A stretch of DNA of 64,000 bases, taken from the NCBI GenBank assembly GCA_023168345.1, contig AP025689.1, positions 1,362,001 through 1,426,000 of the forward strand, given 5' to 3'. The position numbers were made by a program, and so were the translations under genes. Under the pieces are notes generated by a model. It searched no databases, had not been told where the DNA came from, and saw only the letters and a program-made list of their open reading frames with translations. Shown here piece after piece: positions 10,481-18,097 of this stretch. The stretch comes from Lysinibacillus sp. PLM2 (GTDB lineage Bacteria; Bacillota; Bacilli; Bacillales_A; Planococcaceae). Each line of letters begins with the position of its first letter. The first letter of the stretch is position 1.

Positions 10481-10542
10481 AGTATAGACAATGAAAATGA
10501 AGAAATTTGAAGGATATTTCTGAAGAAATTCTTAAGAAATTT
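10481..10542 (-). promoter_or_regulatory. Candidate activator-dependent promoter of the ABC exporter
   Basis: On the minus strand a -10-like TATACT (plus-strand 10481-10486) lacks a good -35. Instead, copies of AAGAAATT(T/C) (plus strand) begin at 10500, 10523 and 10534, spaced 23 and 11 bp. Direct repeats at helical spacing over the -35 region are typical of OmpR-family response-regulator sites. No such regulator is encoded nearby. Confidence 0.35.
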
Positions 10543-10716
10543 GAAAAAAGTAGTTAAACTAGAGAAAAATATGCGTCTAAAAATGCTAGAAAATCATTAT
10601 GAGATTCATCCGTAATGGCACAGGTGAATTCAGTATAATTGCATTCAGTTGAATGATTGAGCAGTTTAGCATATGATTATTTAATATTAGATTTTTGAAT
10701 TAGGAGATAAAAACAA

Positions 10717-11943
10717 ATGGTATCGGTATATACATGTCAGAATGGTGTTCGGATCGTATCAGAAGCAATACCGCATGTTAGATCTGTTTCAGTTGGAATT
10801 TGGGTTGGTGCAGGATCTCGATTTGAAGAAAGAGAAGAAAATGGGATTACCCATTTCATTGAGCATATGTTATTTAAAGGAACGAAAACAAGAACAGCAA
10901 GAATAATTGCAGAGGAATTCGATCGTATTGGTGGAGAAATCAATGCATTTACAACAAAAGAAAACACATGCTATTACGCAAAAGTGTTAGATCATCATGG
11001 AGAAATGGCTGTTTCTATATTAGCAGATATGTTTTTTAACTCTATTTTTGATCCAGTAGAATTAGAAAAAGAGAGGCAGGTAGTATTAGAAGAAATTTTA
11101 ATGAGCGAAGATGCCCCTGATGACGATGTCCATGAGCAGTTATGGCAGGTGATGTATCCAAAGGACGCATTAGGTTTGCCTATATTAGGTAGTAGTAAAA
11201 CACTTGAAACCTTCACAGCGGAAACGATTCGAAATTATATGACTAAGCATTATTACCCAGAAAATATTGTCATTTCTGTTGCAGGAAATATTACGAAGGA
11301 TTTATTGTTACACATTGAGAAACTATTTAGTCACTATGAGCGCTCACCAGAAGTAGTTGAGCAAACTTTGACTTATCCAATATTCCATTCAGGTCGTTTT
11401 GTAAAAAATCGTGATGTGGAACAGTCTCATATTGCGCTTGCTTATCCGGGAGTTGGGGTGAAAGATGAGGATTATTTTAATTTTATTGTAATGAATAACA
11501 TATTAGGCGGTAATATGTCCTCTCGTTTATTCCAAGAAATTCGTGAAGATAAAGGATTAGCTTACACAATCTTTTCATATCATTCAAGCTATATGGATGT
11601 CGGTTCTCTTACAATATACGGTAGTACAAACAATCAGCAGTATCCGCTCTTACAGCAATCGATTGATGAAACACTGATGAATATTAAAAGAGAAGGTGTA
11701 ACGGAAACGGAAGTATTTAATGCAAGGGAACAGCTAAAGGGAAGCTTTGTATTGAGCTTAGAGGGAACTAATTCTCGAATGAGTCACAATGGTCGAAATG
11801 AATTAATCCATGGGAAGCATATTTCAATGGATGAAATCATTGCAGAAATTGATAAAGTTTCGTTGAATAATGTCAACAAGTTATTAGATCAAACATTAAG
11901 CGTCCAACCAGCCATTGCACTAATTGGACAGAATGTAAGCTAA
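10717..11943 (+). CDS. mlpA: M16 family zinc peptidase MlpA/YmxG
   Basis: A 408-residue processing-peptidase-like M16 metalloprotease. The inverted zinc motif HFIEH is at residues 46-50, with the downstream acidic residues in the segment ELEKERQVVLEEI. The C-terminal half carries the M16 signature around FQEIREDKGLAYTIFSYHSS. The position between pnp and ymxH/dpaA matches B. subtilis mlpA (ymxG), which has been linked to negative control of protease (aprE) expression. The ATG follows TAGGAGAT. The gene ends at a strong terminator. Confidence 0.93.
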   Translation: MVSVYTCQNGVRIVSEAIPHVRSVSVGIWVGAGSRFEEREENGITHFIEHMLFKGTKTRTARIIAEEFDRIGGEINAFTTKENTCYYAKVLDHHGEMAVSILADMFFNSIFDPVELEKERQVVLEEILMSEDAPDDDVHEQLWQVMYPKDALGLPILGSSKTLETFTAETIRNYMTKHYYPENIVISVAGNITKDLLLHIEKLFSHYERSPEVVEQTLTYPIFHSGRFVKNRDVEQSHIALAYPGVGVKDEDYFNFIVMNNILGGNMSSRLFQEIREDKGLAYTIFSYHSSYMDVGSLTIYGSTNNQQYPLLQQSIDETLMNIKREGVTETEVFNAREQLKGSFVLSLEGTNSRMSHNGRNELIHGKHISMDEIIAEIDKVSLNNVNKLLDQTLSVQPAIALIGQNVS

Positions 11944-11981
11944 ACAAGTATCTATCTTATCTATAATTTTACTTAAAATAA

Positions 11982-12018
11982 AAACCAAAGTATTGACCAT
12001 GGATACTTTGGTTTTTTT
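11982..12018 (+). terminator. Rho-independent terminator after mlpA
   Basis: A 12-bp stem (AAACCAAAGTAT/ATACTTTGGTTT) with a T-run. It separates mlpA from the convergent ABC-2 operon. Confidence 0.9.
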
Positions 12019-12082
12019 AGATCATATACTCTATTTATTTGTCATAAAATGTGTACAACGGTTTAAAACATCGTTATATAAC

Positions 12083-12703
12083 CTAATATTGCTTCTTTTC
12101 ATACCATTTCACCGAAACAAAATATGATAGAACTAATAACACGAGAGAAGCAATAGGTAATAATTTCATGTACTGCATCAACTGATTCACACCAATTTCC
12201 CTAATGAAATATTGAACAAATCCTGTTGAAAATACAGGGATAAAGACAATAGCAAAAATAACGAATTTCCCTGTTTGCATCCCAAATTTAATATAAATGG
12301 GAATTGTTATTGATAAATAAATCAATGAAGTAGACAAAATTAATACAAATGCAGAAAAAAGTTCCTTGAAAGATAATAGGTGAATAACCTCACTCGAAAA
12401 GTAAACGATAGGTGATAGAATAATAAGAGTAGCAATCGTGAGTAAAATACCTAAAATAAATTTACTTTGGACAATCGTTTTTCGCTCAATTGGTAATGTA
12501 TTAACGAACTTATTCCATTGACTCATTTCCTCAAATGAAAAAGTTGTAGATACTTGTAATGCAGAATAAATAAGTGCCATTACAATTATTACCATCCCCA
12601 TCTCTGTCATAAATGATAGGATAATAAAAAAGATAAAGATGAGAAACATTAATTTGAATTGTTTACTCAGTATGAGAAGATCTTTTATCAATAAAGCGCG
12701 CAT
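12083..12703 (-). CDS. ABC-2 type transporter permease
   Basis: A 206-residue hydrophobic protein with about six predicted transmembrane segments and the N-terminus MRALLIKDLLILSKQFKL, as in ABC-2 permeases of the small YtrC/D-like type. The region SQWNKFVNTLPIERKTIVQSKF is characteristic of ABC2_membrane_5-type proteins. The reading frame overlaps the end of the upstream ATPase by 41 bp. With that ATPase and the GntR gene it forms a three-gene unit of the kind often induced by cell-envelope stress. The substrate is unknown. Confidence 0.85.
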   Translation of the reverse strand: MRALLIKDLLILSKQFKLMFLIFIFFIILSFMTEMGMVIIVMALIYSALQVSTTFSFEEMSQWNKFVNTLPIERKTIVQSKFILGILLTIATLIILSPIVYFSSEVIHLLSFKELFSAFVLILSTSLIYLSITIPIYIKFGMQTGKFVIFAIVFIPVFSTGFVQYFIREIGVNQLMQYMKLLPIASLVLLVLSYFVSVKWYEKKQY

Positions 12704-13550
12704 TAGAAGGGGCCCCTTTCACAAAAAATAACATTATCTCTTCAATTGTTGGCTTTATAAGCTCAAAAGCTGTACTAACCTGATGTCGATTTACAAGAAT
12801 TTCAAAGCCAAAGCTATTTTCCCGAACTGCAATAATAGCATCCTCAGGGAGATCTTTCGATTCATCTAATGTACCTCTCCAAATAGCATAGTCATATAAA
12901 AGAATATCTTTACTTTCGCTAAATAAGATTTCTCCATCATGGATGAGAGTAATGTAATCAGCAATTTTTTCAAGATCGCTTGTAATGTGTGAAGAAAACA
13001 AGATGCAATTTGTCTCGTCCTGCATATATTCTAAAAATAAATCGAGAATTTCATCTCTTACGATTGGATCGAGTCCGCTTGTTGGTTCATCTAAAATTAA
13101 AAGCTTTGGATGATGAGCAAGTGCAATTGTAATCGATAGCTTCATCTTCATACCACGGGATAGCTCTTTAATGGATTTATCCTCTGAAACCTTTAATTTT
13201 TTTAAAAGATTGAAATAATAGGATTCATCCCAAGTTGAAAAAACGTTTTTCATAATGGAATTAATTTTTTTGGCTGATAACATATCAGGAAAGTGAATTT
13301 CGTCAAAAACGACACCGATTTGTTCTTTTATTGCTTTTTCTTTTTTTACATGATGTTGCTCGAATATATTGATCTCACCATAATCCTTTTTTAATAAATT
13401 TAAAATACATTTTATGGTTGTGGTTTTTCCTGCACCATTTTCACCTACAAAACCCATAATAGTTCCTTTTGGTAATGTAAAAGAAACATCCTTTAATTGA
13501 AATTGATGAAGTTTTTTTGATAAGTTTCTTACTTCAATCGCATTTTGCAT
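12663..13550 (-). CDS. ABC transporter ATP-binding protein, YtrB-like
   Basis: A 295-residue ATPase with Walker A GENGAGKTT at 36-44, signature LSRGMKMK at 130-137 and Walker B LILDEP at about 151-156. A C-terminal extension of about 90 residues follows the ABC domain, as in YtrB/EcsA-like subunits. It begins immediately after the GntR stop, with the ribosome binding site (GAGGAGG) inside the end of the GntR gene. Confidence 0.9.
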   Translation of the reverse strand: MQNAIEVRNLSKKLHQFQLKDVSFTLPKGTIMGFVGENGAGKTTTIKCILNLLKKDYGEINIFEQHHVKKEKAIKEQIGVVFDEIHFPDMLSAKKINSIMKNVFSTWDESYYFNLLKKLKVSEDKSIKELSRGMKMKLSITIALAHHPKLLILDEPTSGLDPIVRDEILDLFLEYMQDETNCILFSSHITSDLEKIADYITLIHDGEILFSESKDILLYDYAIWRGTLDESKDLPEDAIIAVRENSFGFEILVNRHQVSTAFELIKPTIEEIMLFFVKGAPSNARFIDKRSSHTE

Positions 13551-13928
13551 TTATACTTCCTCCTCTAGTAATAGTGAAAGTAGATCTAACACTTCCTTAG
13601 GTGGTAAATCTGCCGTTTTTGCAAGTTGAACTGCTTTCTGTAGATGCTCTTCTACTTGCCTTAGTAATTCCTCACGTAGAAAGTCTTGATTGCGTTCTGC
13701 AACAAAGCTTCCTTTTCCAGCAACCGTTTCAATAAATCCATCACGCTCTAAATCTGCATAGGCTCTTTTAGTTGTCATAACACTAATTTTTAAATCCTTT
13801 GCAAGACTACGTATCGATGGCAGGGGGTCCCCAGCAATAAGTTTTCCTGAAAGAATATTTTGTTTAATTTGTTGAGTAATTTGTTCATATATTGGTTTGT
13901 CACTTGCATTACTTAATTTAATAAACAT
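13551..13928 (-). CDS. GntR family regulator, YtrA subfamily
   Basis: A 125-residue protein with an N-terminal winged helix (KPIYEQITQQIKQNILSG, LPSIRSLAKDLKIS, GFIETVAGKGSFVA) and a short C-terminal helical tail, the layout of the YtrA subfamily. Members usually repress the adjacent ABC transporter operon. I place the start at ATG 13928, seven codons inside the longest frame, because GAGGTGG lies 7 nt upstream of it. A perfect palindrome overlapping the operon promoter is a likely operator. Confidence 0.9.
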   Translation of the reverse strand: MFIKLSNASDKPIYEQITQQIKQNILSGKLIAGDPLPSIRSLAKDLKISVMTTKRAYADLERDGFIETVAGKGSFVAERNQDFLREELLRQVEEHLQKAVQLAKTADLPPKEVLDLLSLLLEEEV

Positions 13929-13951
13929 TGTTGCACCACCTCGTTCCACAA

Positions 13952-13992
13952 CTGTATATATACAGTATACACAGATGTGACACCTTTGTCTA
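13952..13992 (-). promoter_or_regulatory. GntR/ABC operon promoter with overlapping operator
   Basis: On the minus strand TAGACA (plus 13987-13992), a 17-bp spacer and TATACT (plus 13964-13969) form a good sigma-A promoter. The perfect 14-bp palindrome CTGTATATATACAG (13952-13965) abuts and slightly overlaps the -10, as expected for a YtrA-type autorepressor. Confidence 0.65.
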
Positions 13993-14070
13993 TTGAAAAC
14001 TTTTCATTTGGGCATCACTCATAATTTAATCGCTGCATATGCTAACAATGAGCTCGGGAGGAGGGAAAAC

Positions 14071-14337
14071 ATGCTGTTATCGGAGCTTGCTGAAAAAGAG
14101 CTGATCGAAATGGAAAATGGTGTTCGTTATGGCTATTTAGCTGAAACAGAATGCGTTTTTGATCCGAAAACTGGAATAATTTACGGTTTTGAATTAGCAG
14201 ATCAATCTGCTAAAATGCCTTTTCAAAAGAAAAAACCAACACAAACGATGTTTATTCCATGGGAAGAAATCCATTTAATCGGTGAGGATCGAATACTATT
14301 TCGAAAAGCAAAACCAACAAGAAAACAGTATGAATAA
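14071..14337 (+). CDS. ymxH: YlmC/YmxH family sporulation protein
   Basis: A small PRC-barrel-like protein of the YlmC/YmxH family, located directly upstream of the dipicolinate synthase genes as in B. subtilis. Its function is not established. I start it at ATG 14071, with GGGAGGAGGG just upstream, giving 88 residues beginning MLLSELAEKEL, which fits the usual roughly 85-residue family length. The longer in-frame start at 13993 would add residues foreign to the family. Family-like segments are the opening LLSELAEKELIE and PWEEIHLIGEDRILF. The stop overlaps the dpaA ATG by one base. Confidence 0.85.
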   Translation: MLLSELAEKELIEMENGVRYGYLAETECVFDPKTGIIYGFELADQSAKMPFQKKKPTQTMFIPWEEIHLIGEDRILFRKAKPTRKQYE

Positions 14338-15113
14338 TGGTAAATGAGAAATGGCTTATAATTGGTCAGGATGCGAGACTAAAAAGCTTAGCAAAAAAGT
14401 TAAGCAATGAAAATCGTACTGTTTATTACAAAAACGAAACGGTTTGGAATGAGGATTTAAATCGAACAGCTATTGACTTCCAGCCTAATATGGTTGTATT
14501 ACCTATCCATCCTCTACCAATCCATGTACCGATCGTATTAGGATTAAAAAATTCCAAGATATTCGCAGGGAAATTAAATGAAAAATGGCAAGAAGTCTTA
14601 ACGGGGCAAGAGATTCATTTCTATTTACAGGATGAATCTTTTATTTGGAAAAATGCTGCGTTGACTGCTGAGGCATTTCTTTCATTTTTCTATAATACAA
14701 AACAAGCAATCTACGGAAAAAAATATATCATTACAGGTTTTGGGCGCGTTGCAAAAATGCTAGCCCATGCTATAAAAAGTATCGGTGGCGAGGTTTGTAT
14801 AGCTGTTCGATCTCATGTTCAACTAAATGAGGCGAAAGCATTTCAATATGAAGCGGTATATTTAGATCAAGTAGCAAGTATAGAAGGCGATATCTTCATC
14901 AATACGATTCCTGCGAAATGGGTCGACGAAAAATTTAACAATACCATTAAAATGCCAATATATGATTTAGCTTCCTCTCCAGGGTGTTTACAAGATGATG
15001 TAATTCGTGCGAATTATCAATTGTTGCCTGCACTACCTGGAAAATATTTTCCTCAAGATGCAGCTCATGTTTTATATGAATCAATAATTGGACAAATAAA
15101 GGGGAGAGAATAA
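14337..15113 (+). CDS. dpaA: Dipicolinate synthase subunit A
   Basis: DpaA and DpaB form the enzyme that oxidises dihydrodipicolinate to dipicolinic acid in the mother cell during sporulation. The 258-residue product has an N-terminal domain and a Rossmann-like segment with ITGFGRVAKMLA near residue 135, then AVRSHVQLNEA and FINTIPAKW. It is somewhat shorter than the roughly 297-residue B. subtilis protein. The gene overlaps ymxH and dpaB by one base each (TAATG), so the three are translationally coupled. A sigma-K-type promoter would be expected but I did not identify one confidently. Confidence 0.92.
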   Translation: MVNEKWLIIGQDARLKSLAKKLSNENRTVYYKNETVWNEDLNRTAIDFQPNMVVLPIHPLPIHVPIVLGLKNSKIFAGKLNEKWQEVLTGQEIHFYLQDESFIWKNAALTAEAFLSFFYNTKQAIYGKKYIITGFGRVAKMLAHAIKSIGGEVCIAVRSHVQLNEAKAFQYEAVYLDQVASIEGDIFINTIPAKWVDEKFNNTIKMPIYDLASSPGCLQDDVIRANYQLLPALPGKYFPQDAAHVLYESIIGQIKGRE

Positions 15114-15703
15114 TGCTAGAAGGAAAACGTATTGGACTTGGTATCACTGCATCACACTGTACGTATGAAGATGTAGTGCCTAAAATCACGCAATTTACTG
15201 ATGCAGGGGCGACTGTTGTACCGATCATTACTCATTCCGTATTAACAGCTGCTACTCGATTTGGAACAGGGGAAGAATGGATTGAAAAAATTGAATCGAT
15301 AGCAGGGGAAAAGGTTGTCTCTTCTATTGTAGAAGCAGAACCCTTTGGACCAAAAAATCCACTAGATGCAATGGTTATTGCACCTATGACAGGTAACTCC
15401 ATTAGTAAATTTGCAAATGCAGCGACTGACAGTCCTGTGTTAATGGCAGCAAAAGCAACTCTACGTAATGGATCTCCTGTTATATTAGGTATTTCTACAA
15501 ACGATGCCCTCGGTTTAAACGGCATAAATATAATGAAGCTATTAAATTCAAAAAACATTTATTTTATTCCATTTGGTCAAGACGATCCATTTAACAAACC
15601 TAATTCATTAATTGCAGATTTCACAAAAATGCGTGAAACAGTGGAATATGCTCTTCAATATAAAAAACAGATACAGCCCTTATTTATCCAATATACGAAA
15701 TAG
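15113..15703 (+). CDS. dpaB: Dipicolinate synthase subunit B
   Basis: The flavoprotein-like subunit of dipicolinate synthase (spoVFB). The 196-residue product begins GKRIGLGITASHCTYEDV and contains PLDAMVIAPMTGNSISKFA, motifs of the flavoprotein/DpaB family, with the usual length. The ATG is at the dpaA stop (TAATG) with GGGGAGAG upstream. The gene is followed by a separate promoter for asd. Confidence 0.95.
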   Translation: MLEGKRIGLGITASHCTYEDVVPKITQFTDAGATVVPIITHSVLTAATRFGTGEEWIEKIESIAGEKVVSSIVEAEPFGPKNPLDAMVIAPMTGNSISKFANAATDSPVLMAAKATLRNGSPVILGISTNDALGLNGINIMKLLNSKNIYFIPFGQDDPFNKPNSLIADFTKMRETVEYALQYKKQIQPLFIQYTK

Positions 15704-15724
15704 TCAAAATTTATCTTACATTTC

Positions 15725-15754
15725 TTACACAAATGATTTAATTTATGATACAAT
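15725..15754 (+). promoter_or_regulatory. Candidate vegetative promoter for asd-dapA
   Basis: TTACAC (15725-15730), an 18-bp spacer and TACAAT (15749-15754) lie about 40 nt before asd. This would give asd and dapA a sporulation-independent supply. Confidence 0.45.
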
Positions 15755-15796
15755 TTTCAACATTATGTAACTAGTTTTTGAGGAGAGATGACAAGA

Positions 15797-16834
15797 ATGA
15801 CAAAGCAATTAACAGTTGCAATTGTGGGTGCAACAGGCGCAGTAGGATCAAAAATGAAAGAACAGTTAATTAAACGAAAATTCCCGATTAAACATATAAA
15901 ATTTCTTGCTTCTGCTCGTTCAGCGGGGAAAGAAATCGAATTTGATGGTAAATCTTATATTATTGAAGAAGCAACACCGGAGGCATTTGAGGGCGTTGAT
16001 GTAGCGCTCTTCTCTGCAGGTGGTTCGGTATCGGCAAAGCTAGCTCCAGAAGCTGCTAAACGTGGTGCTGTTGTTATTGACAATACAAGTCACTTCCGTA
16101 TGCATCCAGAAGTGCCATTAGTAGTGCCTGAGGTGAATAGAGAAGACCTAGCAAAACACAACGGCATCATTGCAAATCCAAACTGTTCAACAATTCAAAT
16201 GGTTGTAGCGTTACAGCCAATTCGTGAAAAATTTGGTTTATCTAAAGTGGTAGTGTCTACTTACCAAGCAGTGTCAGGTTCAGGTATTTCTGCAATTGAA
16301 GAATTACGTATTCAAAGTGAACAATGGGATGCTGGTAAAGATGTAGAAGCGAATATTTTACCAGCTAAATCTGATAAAAAACATTATCCTATTGCACGTA
16401 ATGTACTTCCTCAAATCGATGTATTTACGGAAAATGGCTTCACTTACGAAGAGATGAAAATGATTAATGAAACGAAAAAAATTATGCATCTACCAGAATT
16501 GCATGTAGCAGCAACTTGTGTACGTGTTCCTGTCGTTTCAGGTCATTCTGAATCAGTTTATATAGAAGTTGAAAACGATGCTTCTGTACAAGATATTTTT
16601 AATGTATTAAACGATGCTCCTGGGGTTGTACTTCAAGATGATATATCACAACAAGTTTATCCAATGCCAATTTATGTTGAAGGTGAAGATCCTGTATATG
16701 TAGGTCGTATTCGTCAAGACTTAGATAATAAAAAAGGCTTCCACCTATGGATCGTTTCAGACAACTTACTAAAAGGTGCTGCACTAAATTCAATTCAAAT
16801 TGCAGAAGCGATGCTTGAGGACAACTTACTATAA
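15797..16834 (+). CDS. asd: Aspartate-semialdehyde dehydrogenase
   Basis: Asd reduces aspartyl phosphate to aspartate semialdehyde for lysine, diaminopimelate, threonine and methionine synthesis. The 345-residue product has the NADP-binding GATGAVGS motif near the N-terminus and the active-site Cys in NPNCST at residue 130. It also carries the [10 protein letters not shown] and [12 protein letters not shown] segments. I prefer ATG 15797 over ATG 15788, because the latter is only 2 nt from AGGAG. dapA follows after 18 nt. In B. subtilis dapG lies between these two genes; it is absent here. Confidence 0.97.
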   Translation: MTKQLTVAIVGATGAVGSKMKEQLIKRKFPIKHIKFLASARSAGKEIEFDGKSYIIEEATPEAFEGVDVALFSAGGSVSAKLAPEAAKRGAVVIDNTSHFRMHPEVPLVVPEVNREDLAKHNGIIANPNCSTIQMVVALQPIREKFGLSKVVVSTYQAVSGSGISAIEELRIQSEQWDAGKDVEANILPAKSDKKHYPIARNVLPQIDVFTENGFTYEEMKMINETKKIMHLPELHVAATCVRVPVVSGHSESVYIEVENDASVQDIFNVLNDAPGVVLQDDISQQVYPMPIYVEGEDPVYVGRIRQDLDNKKGFHLWIVSDNLLKGAALNSIQIAEAMLEDNLL

Positions 16835-16852
16835 TAGGGGTGTATTTCTAAA

Positions 16853-17755
16853 ATGGACTTAGGTAGAATTGCCACCGCAATGGTGACGCCATTTAAAGAA
16901 AATGGTCAAATTGATTATGATGTATTAGAGCAAGTCATTGAATATTTAATCACCAATGGTACAGATACGATCGTAGTATGTGGAACAACCGGTGAAGCAC
17001 CTACTTTATCTACCGAAGAGAAGCTTCAATTGATAGAGTTTACTGTTAAGAAAGTAAACAATCGTGTTCCGGTCGTAGCTGGTACAGGAGATAACGAAAC
17101 CCACTATTCAATTGAAATGACGAAAAAGGCAGAGGCAATTGGTGCGGATGCAGCAATGTTGGTTGCACCGTATTACAATAAGCCAAATCAACGTGGATTG
17201 TACGAACACTTTGCGGCTATTGCAAAAGAAACAACTTTACCACTAATTGTTTACAACGTACCTGGTCGTACAGGTGTAAATGTTGCAGCGAAAACTACCA
17301 TTGAACTAAGCAAAATCCCAAACATACAAATTGTGAAAGAAGCAAGTGGGAATTTAGATCAGATGACAGACATCTTAGCAAATGTTTCAAAAGATTTTTA
17401 TGTGTATAGCGGTGATGACGGTTTAACTTTACCTTTACTTGCAATTGGTGGTCGAGGTGTAATCTCAGTAGCTGCACATGTTGTTGGAAATGAAATGCAA
17501 GCAATGATTCGTGCCTTTGAAGAGGGGCGCCATGCAGATGCTGCTGAAATACATCAAGCTTTATTACCATTAATTCGTGAGCTTTTCTCTAGTCCAAATC
17601 CAGTACCTATAAAATATGCAATGAGTAAGGTAGGCTTTAATATTGATAAAGTAAGACTTCCATTAGTTGAATTAGATGCTGAGGAAAAGTCTTCATTTGA
17701 TCGCGTATGGAATGAATTTCAAGAAAGAGCCAAAAGTTTTAAAACTCATTCTTAA
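16853..17755 (+). CDS. dapA: 4-hydroxy-tetrahydrodipicolinate synthase
   Basis: DapA condenses pyruvate with aspartate semialdehyde to the precursor of lysine, diaminopimelate and spore dipicolinate. The 300-residue product shows GTTGEAPTLS near residue 44, Tyr134 in YNVPGRTG and the Schiff-base Lys162 in IVKEASGN. It is cotranscribed with asd and followed by a terminator. The ymxH-dpaA-dpaB-asd-dapA order brings the wall precursor and dipicolinate branches together. Confidence 0.97.
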   Translation: MDLGRIATAMVTPFKENGQIDYDVLEQVIEYLITNGTDTIVVCGTTGEAPTLSTEEKLQLIEFTVKKVNNRVPVVAGTGDNETHYSIEMTKKAEAIGADAAMLVAPYYNKPNQRGLYEHFAAIAKETTLPLIVYNVPGRTGVNVAAKTTIELSKIPNIQIVKEASGNLDQMTDILANVSKDFYVYSGDDGLTLPLLAIGGRGVISVAAHVVGNEMQAMIRAFEEGRHADAAEIHQALLPLIRELFSSPNPVPIKYAMSKVGFNIDKVRLPLVELDAEEKSSFDRVWNEFQERAKSFKTHS

Positions 17756-17770
17756 TGGAAAAGAAAAGTG

Positions 17771-17801
17771 AGTGCCTGGCATTATTGTCGGGCGCTTTTT
17801 T
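17771..17801 (+). terminator. Rho-independent terminator after dapA
   Basis: AGTGCCTG pairs with CGGGCGCT (two G-T pairs), followed by six T. Its left arm resembles the short GTGCC palindromes seen elsewhere in the window. Confidence 0.8.
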
Positions 17802-17837
17802 GCATACAAAAGGAAATCCATGTATTTCACTTTTTAT

Positions 17838-17866
17838 TTGTGATATATCCAATCACACCGTATAAT
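17838..17866 (+). promoter_or_regulatory. Sigma-A promoter for the RNase J2-like gene
   Basis: TTGTGA (17838-17843), a 17-bp spacer and a perfect TATAAT (17861-17866). Confidence 0.65.
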
Positions 17867-17910
17867 GGGTATTAAGTGGTTGTTTTGTTCGGGTATTCAA
17901 CTTTATTCAG

Positions 17911-18061
17911 CATGGGAGTAAATTTCCATGAAATCGGGTCAAATACAAAAACATTATTCAATTCAGCAACGTTATCTACGTTTGCTGAGTAAAGTTGAGC
18001 CTCCTGCATTTGCACAGATTTTGGAGAGGGGTTAATCGTTCTAACACGATTCAAAATCTGT
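17911..18061 (+). promoter_or_regulatory. Structured 5' leader of the RNase J2-like gene
   Basis: The roughly 225-nt leader contains three hairpins. The first is CATGG/CCATG (17911-17930). The second is CAGCAACGT/ACGTTTGCTG (17964-17987, one bulge). The third is a long two-part stem in which ACAGATTTTG (18014-18023) pairs perfectly with CAAAATCTGT (18052-18061) and encloses AATCGT/ACGATT (18034-18051). The last helix ends about 24 nt before the ribosome binding site and has no T-run, so it is not a terminator. Autoregulation by RNase processing or a cis-regulatory element is possible but not shown. Confidence 0.55.
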
Positions 18062-18097
18062 TCATCGCAAGGGGCGCATTTATTAGGAGGAAAAAAA

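Noticed and set aside
15704..15796. Lysine riboswitch upstream of asd
   Set aside because: The 93-nt gap is too short for the roughly 170-nt lysine riboswitch and shows no matching helices.
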